Origin: Candidatus Paceibacterota bacterium | Lineage (GTDB): Bacteria > Actinomycetota > Actinomycetes > Nanopelagicales > Nanopelagicaceae | DNA length: 64,000 nt | Assembly (NCBI GenBank): GCA_035530615.1 | Contig: DATKUL010000003.1 | Coordinates: forward strand, 62,001-126,000 | Direction of reading: 5' to 3' | Shown: positions 42,618-50,932 of the stretch, in pieces | Numbering within the stretch: the stretch's first letter is position 1 | Layout of the letters: every line of letters starts with the position of its first letter | Program-made: the position numbers and the translations under genes | The notes under the pieces: model-generated | What the model saw: the letters and a program-made list of their open reading frames with translations, nothing else | Database searches by the model: none | What the model was told of the DNA's origin: nothing

Positions 42618-44435
42618 ATGGCTAGAGCAGTTGGAATCGACCTCGGTACCACCAATAGTTGCGTGTCGGTCCTAGAGGGCGGCGAACCAACCGTGATCGC
42701 TAACGCTGAGGGCGCACGTACTACCCCCTCAATTGTGGCTTTTGCGAAAAACGGGGAAGTTCTCGTCGGTGAGGTGGCCAAGCGTCAGTCGGTCACCAAT
42801 GTGGAGCGGACCATCCGTTCAGTAAAGCGACACATGGGTACTTCCTGGAGCATTGATATTGATGGCAAAAAGTACACGCCACAGGAGATCAGCGCACGCG
42901 TGCTTCAGAAGTTGAAGCGCGATGCGGAGTCCTACTTAGGAGAGACAGTGACCGATGCGGTCATTACCGTGCCGGCCTACTTCAATGACGCGCAACGTCA
43001 GGCGACAAAGGAAGCTGGTGAAATCGCCGGTCTTAATGTCTTGCGCATTATCAACGAGCCTACAGCCGCGGCCCTTGCCTACGGTCTAGATAAGGCAGAT
43101 GAAGAGAACACCATTCTCGTCTTCGACCTTGGTGGTGGAACATTCGATGTCTCTCTTCTTGAAATTGGCGGCGGTGTTGTAGAAGTTAAAGCAACCAACG
43201 GCGATAACCACTTAGGTGGAGACGATTGGGATCAAGCACTTGTCGACTATCTCGTAAAGACTTTTGGATCGAAGAACGGTATCGACCTCACTAAAGACAA
43301 GATGGCGATGCAGCGAATTCGTGAAGCAGCAGAGAAGGCAAAGATCGAGCTCTCTTCTTCGCAGCAAGCATCCATCAACTTGCCTTACATCACCGTTGAT
43401 GCAGAGAAGAATCCACTCTTCCTAGATGAGACCATCACGCGCGCGCAGTTCCAGGCACTCACGGCAGACTTGCTCGACCGCTGCAAGAAGCCTTTCCAAT
43501 CCGTACTCAAGGACGCGGGAATTCCGGTCTCTGATATTCACCATGTTGTTCTCGTGGGTGGATCAACACGTATGCCAGCAGTTGTGGATCTTGTTCGAGA
43601 TCTCACAGGCGGTCGCGAACCAAACAAGGGCGTCAACCCAGATGAGGTTGTTGCAGTCGGGGCGTCGCTACAAGCAGGCGTACTTAAGGGTGAAGTGAAA
43701 GATGTACTTCTTCTGGATGTCACACCTCTTTCCCTTGGCATTGAAACCAAGGGTGGGGTAATGACTCGATTGATCGAACGAAACACGACTATCCCAACAA
43801 AGCGAAGTGAGATTTTCACTACCGCTGATGACAACCAACCTGCAGTGCAAATTCAGGCTTACCAAGGTGAGCGCGAAATGGCTGCGTACAACAAGAAGTT
43901 GGGAATGTTCGAACTCACCGGTCTTCCTCCGGCACCACGTGGCGTGCCACAGATCGAAGTAACTTTCGATATCGATGCCAACGGAATTGTGCACGTTTCA
44001 GCGAAGGATCTCGGCACTGGTAAAGAGCAGAGGATGACTATCACTGGCGGCTCCGCACTTTCCAAGGACGAAATTGACCGCATGATGAAAGATGCTGAGG
44101 CGCACGCCGAAGAGGATCGCCAACGTAAAGAAGAAGCCGAAATTCGCAATACCGGCGACTCACTTCTTTACCAGACCGAGAAGTTCTTGGCAGAAAATGG
44201 CGAGAAGCTCAACGAAGGTGAAGCCGCTGCCAAGAAGGCTGAAACTGAGGAAGCGCTCGCTGAACTCAAAACCGCGCTTGGCGGTGCCAACTTCGAGATG
44301 ATCAAGAGCGCAACCGAGAAGGTCTCAACCTTGAGCCAGGCACTTGGTTCTGCTCTCTACGCCGCAACTGCGCAGACTTCAGCCACTGAAGGTGGAGAAG
44401 AAGGCGTGGAAGACGCAGAGATTGTCGAAGAATAA
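42618..44435 (+). CDS. dnaK: Molecular chaperone DnaK (Hsp70)
   Basis: 605 aa. Nucleotide-binding domain motifs: phosphate-1 [15 protein letters not shown], connect-1 [12 protein letters not shown], phosphate-2 [17 protein letters not shown], adenosine [13 protein letters not shown]. The linker [19 protein letters not shown] leads to the substrate-binding beta domain and a helical lid with the acidic C-terminus [11 protein letters not shown]-driven folding with GrpE and DnaJ. AAAGGAG precedes the ATG. Expression is expected to be repressed by HspR at the HAIR site. Confidence 0.98.
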   Translation: MARAVGIDLGTTNSCVSVLEGGEPTVIANAEGARTTPSIVAFAKNGEVLVGEVAKRQSVTNVERTIRSVKRHMGTSWSIDIDGKKYTPQEISARVLQKLKRDAESYLGETVTDAVITVPAYFNDAQRQATKEAGEIAGLNVLRIINEPTAAALAYGLDKADEENTILVFDLGGGTFDVSLLEIGGGVVEVKATNGDNHLGGDDWDQALVDYLVKTFGSKNGIDLTKDKMAMQRIREAAEKAKIELSSSQQASINLPYITVDAEKNPLFLDETITRAQFQALTADLLDRCKKPFQSVLKDAGIPVSDIHHVVLVGGSTRMPAVVDLVRDLTGGREPNKGVNPDEVVAVGASLQAGVLKGEVKDVLLLDVTPLSLGIETKGGVMTRLIERNTTIPTKRSEIFTTADDNQPAVQIQAYQGEREMAAYNKKLGMFELTGLPPAPRGVPQIEVTFDIDANGIVHVSAKDLGTGKEQRMTITGGSALSKDEIDRMMKDAEAHAEEDRQRKEEAEIRNTGDSLLYQTEKFLAENGEKLNEGEAAAKKAETEEALAELKTALGGANFEMIKSATEKVSTLSQALGSALYAATAQTSATEGGEEGVEDAEIVEE

Positions 44436-44911
44436 TGTCAACAGAGAATGAATCTCTGGCTGATGAAGTTATAGAGGATCTTCAAAGTGAGGCGGTGGAG
44501 AGCGATCTCGCCGTCCTCACTGGAGATCTGCAGCGGCTTCAAGCTGAGTACATAAATTATCGTAAACGCGTTGAGCGAGATCGTTCACTCTCGCATGAGT
44601 TGGCCGTTGGGGCAGTGCTCGCCGAACTTCTTCCAGTCTTGGACGATCTCGATCGAGCCAAGGAGCACGGCGAACTGAGCGGTGGCTTTAAAGCAGTCGC
44701 CGATCGATTGGTCGGCGTCACGACAAAGATAGGACTTGAGCAATTTGGGGAAGTCGGGACAACTTTCGATCCACAAATTCACGAAGCGCTCTCCCACACA
44801 ACATCATCGGAAGTTAGTGAAACAACTGCGACGGCAATTCTGCAACCGGGTTACAAGTACAAGAACCGTATTCTTCGCCCTGCTAGAGTCGCCGTAACAG
44901 ATCCGGAGTAA
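44435..44911 (+). CDS. grpE: Nucleotide exchange factor GrpE
   Basis: 158 aa. An acidic N-terminal helix, then the coiled coil LQRLQAEYINYRKRVERDRS, LLPVLDDLDRAKEHG and the beta domain FDPQIHEALSH...ILQPGYKYKNRILRPARVAV. Releases ADP from DnaK. Its ATG overlaps the last base of the dnaK TAA. Confidence 0.96.
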   Translation: MSTENESLADEVIEDLQSEAVESDLAVLTGDLQRLQAEYINYRKRVERDRSLSHELAVGAVLAELLPVLDDLDRAKEHGELSGGFKAVADRLVGVTTKIGLEQFGEVGTTFDPQIHEALSHTTSSEVSETTATAILQPGYKYKNRILRPARVAVTDPE

Positions 44912-44914
44912 ACC

Positions 44915-45841
44915 TTGGCCGCCAAAGATCTTTACGAGAAAGACTTCTATAAGATCCTTGGCGTTGCAAAGGATGCGACGAGCAAGGACATTAGAAAGCA
45001 GTACCGCCTGCTTGCTCACAAATTGCACCCAGATAAAAACACCGGAAACAAGAAACTTGAAGAAGAGTTCAAGGCCGTCTCCGAGGCCTATGAGATCTTG
45101 TCGGATGAAAAATCTCGCGCTGAATACGACGAAGCCCGTTCGTTATTCGAACGCGGCGGCTTTCGATCTCAACCGGCTGGACCTGGTGGCGGATTCGGAG
45201 GTAGTCGCGACTACACAGATTTGTTCAACGAGGGCTCACCCCAAGATATATTCGCCAATCTTTTTGGGGGACGCCGAGGTCCGCGGCGGGGTGCCGATCT
45301 CCAGACGGAGTCCACCATCTCTTTTCGAGAATCGATTTTTGGAACAAACCTAGAACTCCGCCTTTCCAGTGACGGTGGCGCGCCCGCCAATATCACTGTC
45401 CGGGTACCGCCAGGGGTGAAAAATGAGGGAAAGATCCGAATCAAGGGCAAGGGCGCGCCAGGCGAGGCGGGTCCAGGGGACCTCTTTATTCATCTCAAAG
45501 TTCGACCCCATCCGATCTTCTCCCACAAAGGCGAGAATCTTCATATGACGCTTCCAGTCACTTTCACGGAAGTCGCTCTTGGGGCGGATATCAAAGTTCC
45601 AACGCTTTCGGGGGAAGAAGTAACGGTTCGGATTGCGCCTGGAACACCCAATGGTCGAGTTCTTCGAGTCAAGGGCCGCGGAGTAAAAACCGCTAATGGA
45701 GTTGGGGACTTGTTGGTTCAGGTCGATGTTCAAATTCCCCGGCGTCTTAATTCAAAGGCGCAGAAAGCGCTAGAGGACTTCGCCCGCGAGAGCGCAGATG
45801 AGGATGTTCGCGCCGAATTCAAGTCAGAGGCAAAAGCATGA
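44915..45841 (+). CDS. dnaJ: DnaJ/CbpA-type co-chaperone lacking the zinc finger
   Basis: 308 aa. The J domain (residues about 9-75) has HPD at 38-40 and KDFYKILGVAKDATSKDIRK. A Gly/Phe-rich linker (GGFRSQPAGPGGGFGG) leads directly to two beta-barrel client domains. The four CxxCxGxG repeats of class I DnaJ are absent, so it is class II (CbpA-like), although it occupies the usual dnaJ1 place between grpE and hspR. TTG start three bases after grpE; overlaps hspR by 4 bp (ATGA). Confidence 0.93.
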   Translation: MAAKDLYEKDFYKILGVAKDATSKDIRKQYRLLAHKLHPDKNTGNKKLEEEFKAVSEAYEILSDEKSRAEYDEARSLFERGGFRSQPAGPGGGFGGSRDYTDLFNEGSPQDIFANLFGGRRGPRRGADLQTESTISFRESIFGTNLELRLSSDGGAPANITVRVPPGVKNEGKIRIKGKGAPGEAGPGDLFIHLKVRPHPIFSHKGENLHMTLPVTFTEVALGADIKVPTLSGEEVTVRIAPGTPNGRVLRVKGRGVKTANGVGDLLVQVDVQIPRRLNSKAQKALEDFARESADEDVRAEFKSEAKA

Positions 45842-46224
45842 GCGAAGAATTGAAGAATCCAGAAGATGATGATGCAGCTGCCGTCTACGTCATATCCATC
45901 GCATCTCAACTTTCCGGGCTACACCCGCAGACCTTGCGTCAATATGATCGACTTGGTCTGGTTTCACCGGGCCGCGCAAGTGGCAGAGGCCGCAGATATT
46001 CATTGCGCGACATTGCCCTGCTTCGCAATGTGCAACGCCTCATCGGGGAAGGAATTAATCACGCTGGCATCAAAAGGATTATCGAACTTGAATCGGCTAT
46101 GGCAAATATGGCACTTGAAGTGGCAAAGCTTCGAGTTGAAGTTGATGCCCTCCTGGAAGCGAATCCGCCTAAGACGCTGGCGCGGAGAGTTTCAACTCCG
46201 CTGGTGATTTACAAACAAGATTAG
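45838..46224 (+). CDS. hspR: Heat-shock repressor HspR (MerR family)
   Basis: 128 aa. MerR-type winged HTH: YVISIASQLSGLHPQTLRQY, DRLGLVSPGRASGRGRRYS and DIALLRNVQRLIGEGINHAG, then a coiled-coil helix. It binds HAIR elements, using DnaK as corepressor in relatives. The last gene of dnaK-grpE-dnaJ-hspR, and the HAIR site at the operon head closes the feedback loop. Confidence 0.95.
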   Translation: MSEELKNPEDDDAAAVYVISIASQLSGLHPQTLRQYDRLGLVSPGRASGRGRRYSLRDIALLRNVQRLIGEGINHAGIKRIIELESAMANMALEVAKLRVEVDALLEANPPKTLARRVSTPLVIYKQD

Positions 46225-46266
46225 GACAAGATTAGAAAGAGCCCGACCACTCGGTAGGATTTCATT

Positions 46267-46800
46267 ATGAATTCACGCGAAGCTCTAAAAGAAGAGATAA
46301 ATAAAAAGGCCGTCGTCCACGGAAAAGTAATTTTGTCTTCAGGCATTGAGGCGGATTATTACGTTGACTTGCGCCGCGTGACTCTGGACGCAGTGGCTGC
46401 GCCACTCGTTGGTGACGTGATGCTCGATCTGTTAGAGGGTTGGGAGTTCGATGCAGTTGGTGGGCTCACCTTAGGCGCGGATCCCGTCGCAGCGGCAATA
46501 ATGCACGTCGCCGCACAACGCGGTCGTCTGATTGATTCGTTTGTTGTTCGCAAAGCGGAGAAGCAGCACGGATTGCAAAGAAGAATTGAAGGACCAGATG
46601 TCAAGGGTCGACGAGTGGTTGCGGTCGAGGACACTTCCACAACAGGTGGTTCTGTGTTGACTGCGGTCGAAGCACTTCGCGAAGCGGGCGCAATAGTTGT
46701 TGGAGTGGCAGTGATCGTTGAACGTGGAGCCGAGCAGGCAATTCTGGATGCAGGATTGGAATATCGCGCTGCATTTTCACTCGGAGATTTAGGGCTATAG
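46267..46800 (+). CDS. pyrE: Orotate phosphoribosyltransferase
   Basis: 177 aa. Makes orotidine 5'-phosphate from orotate and PRPP in pyrimidine synthesis. The PRPP-binding motif is RRVVAVEDTSTTGGSVLTAV; the N-terminal LSSGIEADYYVDLRRVTLD and GGLTLGADPVAAA are typical. It follows hspR by 42 bp and precedes the aldo/keto reductase by two bases. Confidence 0.95.
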   Translation: MNSREALKEEINKKAVVHGKVILSSGIEADYYVDLRRVTLDAVAAPLVGDVMLDLLEGWEFDAVGGLTLGADPVAAAIMHVAAQRGRLIDSFVVRKAEKQHGLQRRIEGPDVKGRRVVAVEDTSTTGGSVLTAVEALREAGAIVVGVAVIVERGAEQAILDAGLEYRAAFSLGDLGL

Positions 46801-46802
46801 AA

Positions 46803-47762
46803 ATGACTACTCGCACGATCGGCCCGTGGAAAGTTTCGGCGCTGGGGCTTGGCTGTATGCAACTCTCGGGAATGTCCACCACTAATGCACCAATACTGCA
46901 TGAGAGCGAAAGAGCTTTTGGAGTTATTCATGCGGCGTTGGACGCAGGGGTGACATTGCTTGATACCGCGGATATTTACGCGCCGAGTTGGGATACTTTC
47001 GGCCATAACGAAAGCCTTGTTGGAGCGGCTTTCCAATCCTGGAACGGGTCGCCTTTTCAAAAGGCGAAGGTTGTTATCGCCACAAAAGGCGGCATCACTC
47101 GCGGGCCCGGTGAGAGTTGGGGTAGGTCTTCATCCCTTGATTACTTACTTCGTGCCGTCGAAGATTCGACGACGCGGTTAGAAGTCGAAAAAATCCAACT
47201 CTGGCAGCACCACCGCCTGGATCCTACGATGATTTTTGAAGACCAATTTGAGAATGTCCTCGAGCTTCAAGCACGTGGACTCGTGGAAAGAATTGGGGTG
47301 AGCAATTACAATGCCGCACAACTTCGTCGCGCGATAAAGATGGGTGGAACGCCGGCGCAAGGCGGTCTCGTCTCTGTTCAAAATGAATATAGCCCGAGAT
47401 ATCGCCATGCGGCTGAAGTTATAGAGATTTGCGAAGAGTATGGGATTGCATATCTTCCTTGGTCCCCACTTGGTGGAATTAGAAATGCCCGGCAACTCGG
47501 CGAGGGAGATTTTGCAGCTTTTGGCGATTTGGGTCAGAAGAAAGGAGTCTCGGCATTTGCAATGACAATTGCCTGGCTGCTGCATCTCTCGCCAACTATG
47601 ATCCCAATTCCCGGAACCACTCGCGTTTCCTCGCTGCTTGATGATCTGGAAGGAGTTGGCATTTCACTGACCGCAGATGAGATGAAGTATTTGAACTCGA
47701 GTTTGCCAGAAAGCGTTCCAGTCGATGATGAGTTATTGGATCAACCGCCTTTTAGATACTAA
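46803..47762 (+). CDS. Aldo/keto reductase
   Basis: 319 aa NADPH-dependent (alpha/beta)8 oxidoreductase. Catalytic tetrad: Asp and Tyr in LLDTADIYAP, Lys in KVVIATKGGI, and His in IQLWQHHRLDP. Cofactor phosphate is bound by IPGTTRVSSLLDDLEG. The physiological substrate is unknown. Directly downstream of pyrE, possibly cotranscribed. Confidence 0.92.
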   Translation: MTTRTIGPWKVSALGLGCMQLSGMSTTNAPILHESERAFGVIHAALDAGVTLLDTADIYAPSWDTFGHNESLVGAAFQSWNGSPFQKAKVVIATKGGITRGPGESWGRSSSLDYLLRAVEDSTTRLEVEKIQLWQHHRLDPTMIFEDQFENVLELQARGLVERIGVSNYNAAQLRRAIKMGGTPAQGGLVSVQNEYSPRYRHAAEVIEICEEYGIAYLPWSPLGGIRNARQLGEGDFAAFGDLGQKKGVSAFAMTIAWLLHLSPTMIPIPGTTRVSSLLDDLEGVGISLTADEMKYLNSSLPESVPVDDELLDQPPFRY

Positions 47763-47788
47763 ATTTCCAAAATAAAAACGGAACTAAA

Positions 47789-48427
47789 TTAACTCAGGTG
47801 TCGCCTTGTTCGTATTTCACGAATTATTTCGAGCCCAAGTGGGAGCAGACTAAGCAGGATGATCACTCCGATTATCGGAAGTAGGTAGGAGTCAATCGAC
47901 CCTTTAAGTTTTTCTCCAAGCAGGTAGCCGAGCAGAGCGATTCCATCGGCCCAGATAATTCCTCCGATGACATTCCAGAGTAAGAATTTTGAAGCTGGTA
48001 CGCGCACGATTCCGCAGAGCGGATTTATCAGGGTGCGCACGAAGGGTACATATCGGGCGAGAACAATTGCCCGACCCGGTCCGTACTTCTTGAGCCATTT
48101 TTCAGTAGCGACTACCCGGGAGTGATTGAAGAATCGTCCATCTGGGCGGTCAAAGAGTGGACGTCCAAAGCGATGGCCGATGTAGTGCCCCAACTGCGAG
48201 CCGAGGATTGTCGCAAGCGGGGCTCCGATGAAGAGCCCGAGGACGGAGAGGTGGGTGCCACCCAGCAGGGCGGCTGCCGAACCGGAGGCAGCTAGCCCGG
48301 CGACAAAAAGGAGGGAGTCTCCCGGCAGGATGAGCCCAATCAGCAGGCCGGTCTCGGCAAAAAGGGCCCCCAGGATTCCAAGCAGTCCCAGATCGACAAT
48401 GATGGATTTAGCGTCCAGGAGGTTCAT
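47789..48427 (-). CDS. DedA family membrane protein
   Basis: About 212 aa with five to six hydrophobic segments, the DedA motif GLILPGDSLLFVAGLAA, the LGSQLGHYIGHRFGRPLFDR loop and RYVPFVRTLINPLCGIVRVP. DedA/SNARE-associated proteins are proposed lipid scramblases or undecaprenyl-phosphate flippases. The start at ATG 48427 is preferred over 48499, since the upstream codons are polar and not family-like. Divergent from hppA. Confidence 0.88.
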   Translation of the reverse strand: MNLLDAKSIIVDLGLLGILGALFAETGLLIGLILPGDSLLFVAGLAASGSAAALLGGTHLSVLGLFIGAPLATILGSQLGHYIGHRFGRPLFDRPDGRFFNHSRVVATEKWLKKYGPGRAIVLARYVPFVRTLINPLCGIVRVPASKFLLWNVIGGIIWADGIALLGYLLGEKLKGSIDSYLLPIIGVIILLSLLPLGLEIIREIRTRRHLS

Positions 48428-48603
48428 AGGTCGCAACCCTAACCCCATAGGGCCAGAATCAAAACGCGAGTGTGTCCCGATAGACCCCAATAGACCCAAA
48501 TAGATAGGTACAGAACGCTCAATTTGGGGTTAAGGCGGGCCCTATGCGTACACTCTGCTCATCTTTGCCCCAAGAGGGGGTCCCGATCTCCAATGGAGGA
48601 GAA

Positions 48604-50880
48604 ATGCGAGCTGCCAGCTCTCTCGTACATGTCACAGGAACAAACCTCACATATGTCTATATCGTCCTAGCAATCTCGCTCGGCGCACTCGCAATTGCCT
48701 GGGCATTGCGCGCCCAAGTACTTGCCGCCGATGAAGGCACCGAAAAAATGCGCGAAATTGCCGCCGCTGTTCAAGAGGGCGCCGCCGCATATCTCACACG
48801 TCAATTTAGAACACTTTCTTATTTTGTGGGAATCGTATTCCTTCTTCTCTTTGCCCTTCCCGGTACTGGAGACATCCGCATTGGCCGCTCGATCTTCTTC
48901 TTAATGGGTGCGGTATTTAGCGCGCTCGTGGGTTACAACGGAATGTGGCTGGCTGTACGGGCGAATGTTCGCGTGGCAGAAGCTGCTCGGCAAAGATCAG
49001 CAGAGAAGGCAGTTCGAATTGCTTTCCGTACCGGTGGAGTTGTGGGTATGACCACTGTCGGTCTCGGACTTGTCGGCGCTTCGCTCGTTGTAATCATTTA
49101 TCGCGAGAATGCGCCAGCTGTACTTGAAGGATTCGGATTTGGTGCGGCAATGGTTGCCATGTTCATGCGGGTTGGTGGCGGTATCTTCACTAAGGCAGCA
49201 GACGTTGGAGCCGACCTCGTCGGTAAAGTTGAAAAGAACATTCCAGAAGATGATCCACGTAACGCCGCGACAATCGCAGATAACGTTGGAGATAACGTCG
49301 GTGACTGTGCTGGTATGGCGGCAGACCTCTTCGAGTCTTATGCCGTGACACTCGTCGCTGCACTCATTCTCGGCAAGGCTGGCTTCGGTGATTCGGGTCT
49401 GATCTACCCACTGATTGTTCCTGCAATCGGAACCGTCACCGCGGTTATCGGAATCTTCTTGACTCGTATGCGAAGCACCGACAAGTCTGCAATGGATTCG
49501 ATCAACCGGTCATTCTTTATGTCAGCAGTTATTAGCGCCATCCTGACTGGACTTGCAACATTCATTTATCTTCCGAGTGATTTCAGTCTTCTCACTGGCC
49601 TATCTGCAACTGCAGTCACAGATGCTGGAAGTATCAACCCACGAATTCTTGCATTCGGCGCAGTCCTAATCGGCATCGTTCTTGCTGCATCAATTCAAGT
49701 ACTCACTGGCTTCTTCACCTCAGTTGGCAGGCGCCCCGTCAATGATGTTGCCGCGTCCTCGCAAACAGGCGCTGCGACAGTGCTCCTGTCAGGTATCTCC
49801 GTAGGTTTCGAATCCGCGGTTTATTCAGCTATTTTGATCGCGTCGGCAGTATTTGGAGCTTTCTTACTCGGCGGTGGAAGTATCGTTCTTTCACTTCTCG
49901 CTATTGCGCTCGCGGGTACTGGTTTGCTCACAACTGTGGGTGTAATTGTGGCCATGGATACCTTTGGTCCCATTTCAGATAACGCCCAAGGCATTGCTGA
50001 AATGTCGGGTGACGTTGAGGGCGAAGGTTCGTTGATCCTTACATCCCTGGATGCAGTTGGTAACACCACCAAGGCAATCACCAAGGGAATCGCAATCGCA
50101 ACCGCGGTACTTGCAGCGACCGCACTCTTTGGAGCATTTACCGATGCGATCAAGAGTGCAGTTGAGGCAGCAGGTGAGAATGCGGCAAATCTTGCCCTTC
50201 AATTCCAAGGGGTACTTGATGTTGCTAACCCGCGCAACCTGGTAGGACTGATCATCGGAGCAGCGGTTGTGTTCCTCTTCTCTGGTCTGGCAATCAATGC
50301 TGTATCGCGCGCGGCTGGCGCGGTTGTTGTAGAGGTCCGCAAGCAGTTCATCGAGCACCCCGGCATTATGGAAGGCACCGAGAAGCCTGAATACGGTCGT
50401 GTTGTTGATATCTGTACTCGTGACTCACTGCGCGAACTTGCCACCCCAGGACTTCTTGCAGTTATGGCACCTATTGCTGTCGGCTTTGGTCTCGGCGTCG
50501 GATCACTTGGCGCATACCTAGCTGGTGCAATCGGAACCGGAACCCTGATGGCAGTATTCCTCGCCAACTCTGGTGGCGCGTGGGATAACGCAAAGAAGAT
50601 GGTTGAAGATGGCCATTACGGCGGCAAGGGTTCAGAAGCACATGCGGCAACAATCATCGGAGACACTGTCGGAGATCCGTTCAAAGACACCGCGGGTCCG
50701 GCAATCAACCCGTTGATCAAGGTCATGAACCTTGTTGGTCTCTTGATTACCCCAGCGATCGTCAGCATGTCACTAGGTGGTCACACCGCAACGAGTACAG
50801 CAATTGGCCTCTTCGCCTTTGCGGTCATTGTTGGCGCACTTATTCATAACCGTCGCAAATCGACAATGATTGAGTATTAA
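48604..50880 (+). CDS. hppA: K+-independent proton-pumping pyrophosphatase
   Basis: About 758 aa with 16 TM helices. Hydrolyses PPi and pumps H+ across the membrane. Active-site segments are DVGADLVGKVEKNIPEDDPR, NVGDNVGDCAGMAADLFES and GDTVGDPFKDTAGPAINPL. In VGNTTKAITKG the Lys at the position that distinguishes subclasses is that of potassium-insensitive H+ pumps. ATG 48604 has a strong AATGGAGGAG Shine-Dalgarno; ATG 48544 upstream does not. A TACACT at 48549-48554 is a possible -10. Conserves energy from biosynthetic PPi, useful in an oligotrophic lifestyle. Confidence 0.96.
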   Translation: MRAASSLVHVTGTNLTYVYIVLAISLGALAIAWALRAQVLAADEGTEKMREIAAAVQEGAAAYLTRQFRTLSYFVGIVFLLLFALPGTGDIRIGRSIFFLMGAVFSALVGYNGMWLAVRANVRVAEAARQRSAEKAVRIAFRTGGVVGMTTVGLGLVGASLVVIIYRENAPAVLEGFGFGAAMVAMFMRVGGGIFTKAADVGADLVGKVEKNIPEDDPRNAATIADNVGDNVGDCAGMAADLFESYAVTLVAALILGKAGFGDSGLIYPLIVPAIGTVTAVIGIFLTRMRSTDKSAMDSINRSFFMSAVISAILTGLATFIYLPSDFSLLTGLSATAVTDAGSINPRILAFGAVLIGIVLAASIQVLTGFFTSVGRRPVNDVAASSQTGAATVLLSGISVGFESAVYSAILIASAVFGAFLLGGGSIVLSLLAIALAGTGLLTTVGVIVAMDTFGPISDNAQGIAEMSGDVEGEGSLILTSLDAVGNTTKAITKGIAIATAVLAATALFGAFTDAIKSAVEAAGENAANLALQFQGVLDVANPRNLVGLIIGAAVVFLFSGLAINAVSRAAGAVVVEVRKQFIEHPGIMEGTEKPEYGRVVDICTRDSLRELATPGLLAVMAPIAVGFGLGVGSLGAYLAGAIGTGTLMAVFLANSGGAWDNAKKMVEDGHYGGKGSEAHAATIIGDTVGDPFKDTAGPAINPLIKVMNLVGLLITPAIVSMSLGGHTATSTAIGLFAFAVIVGALIHNRRKSTMIEY

Positions 50881-50932
50881 AGGGTACGGTTTCGTACCTT
50901 GAAATACCTAAGAGCACATACCTAAGGCGGTT

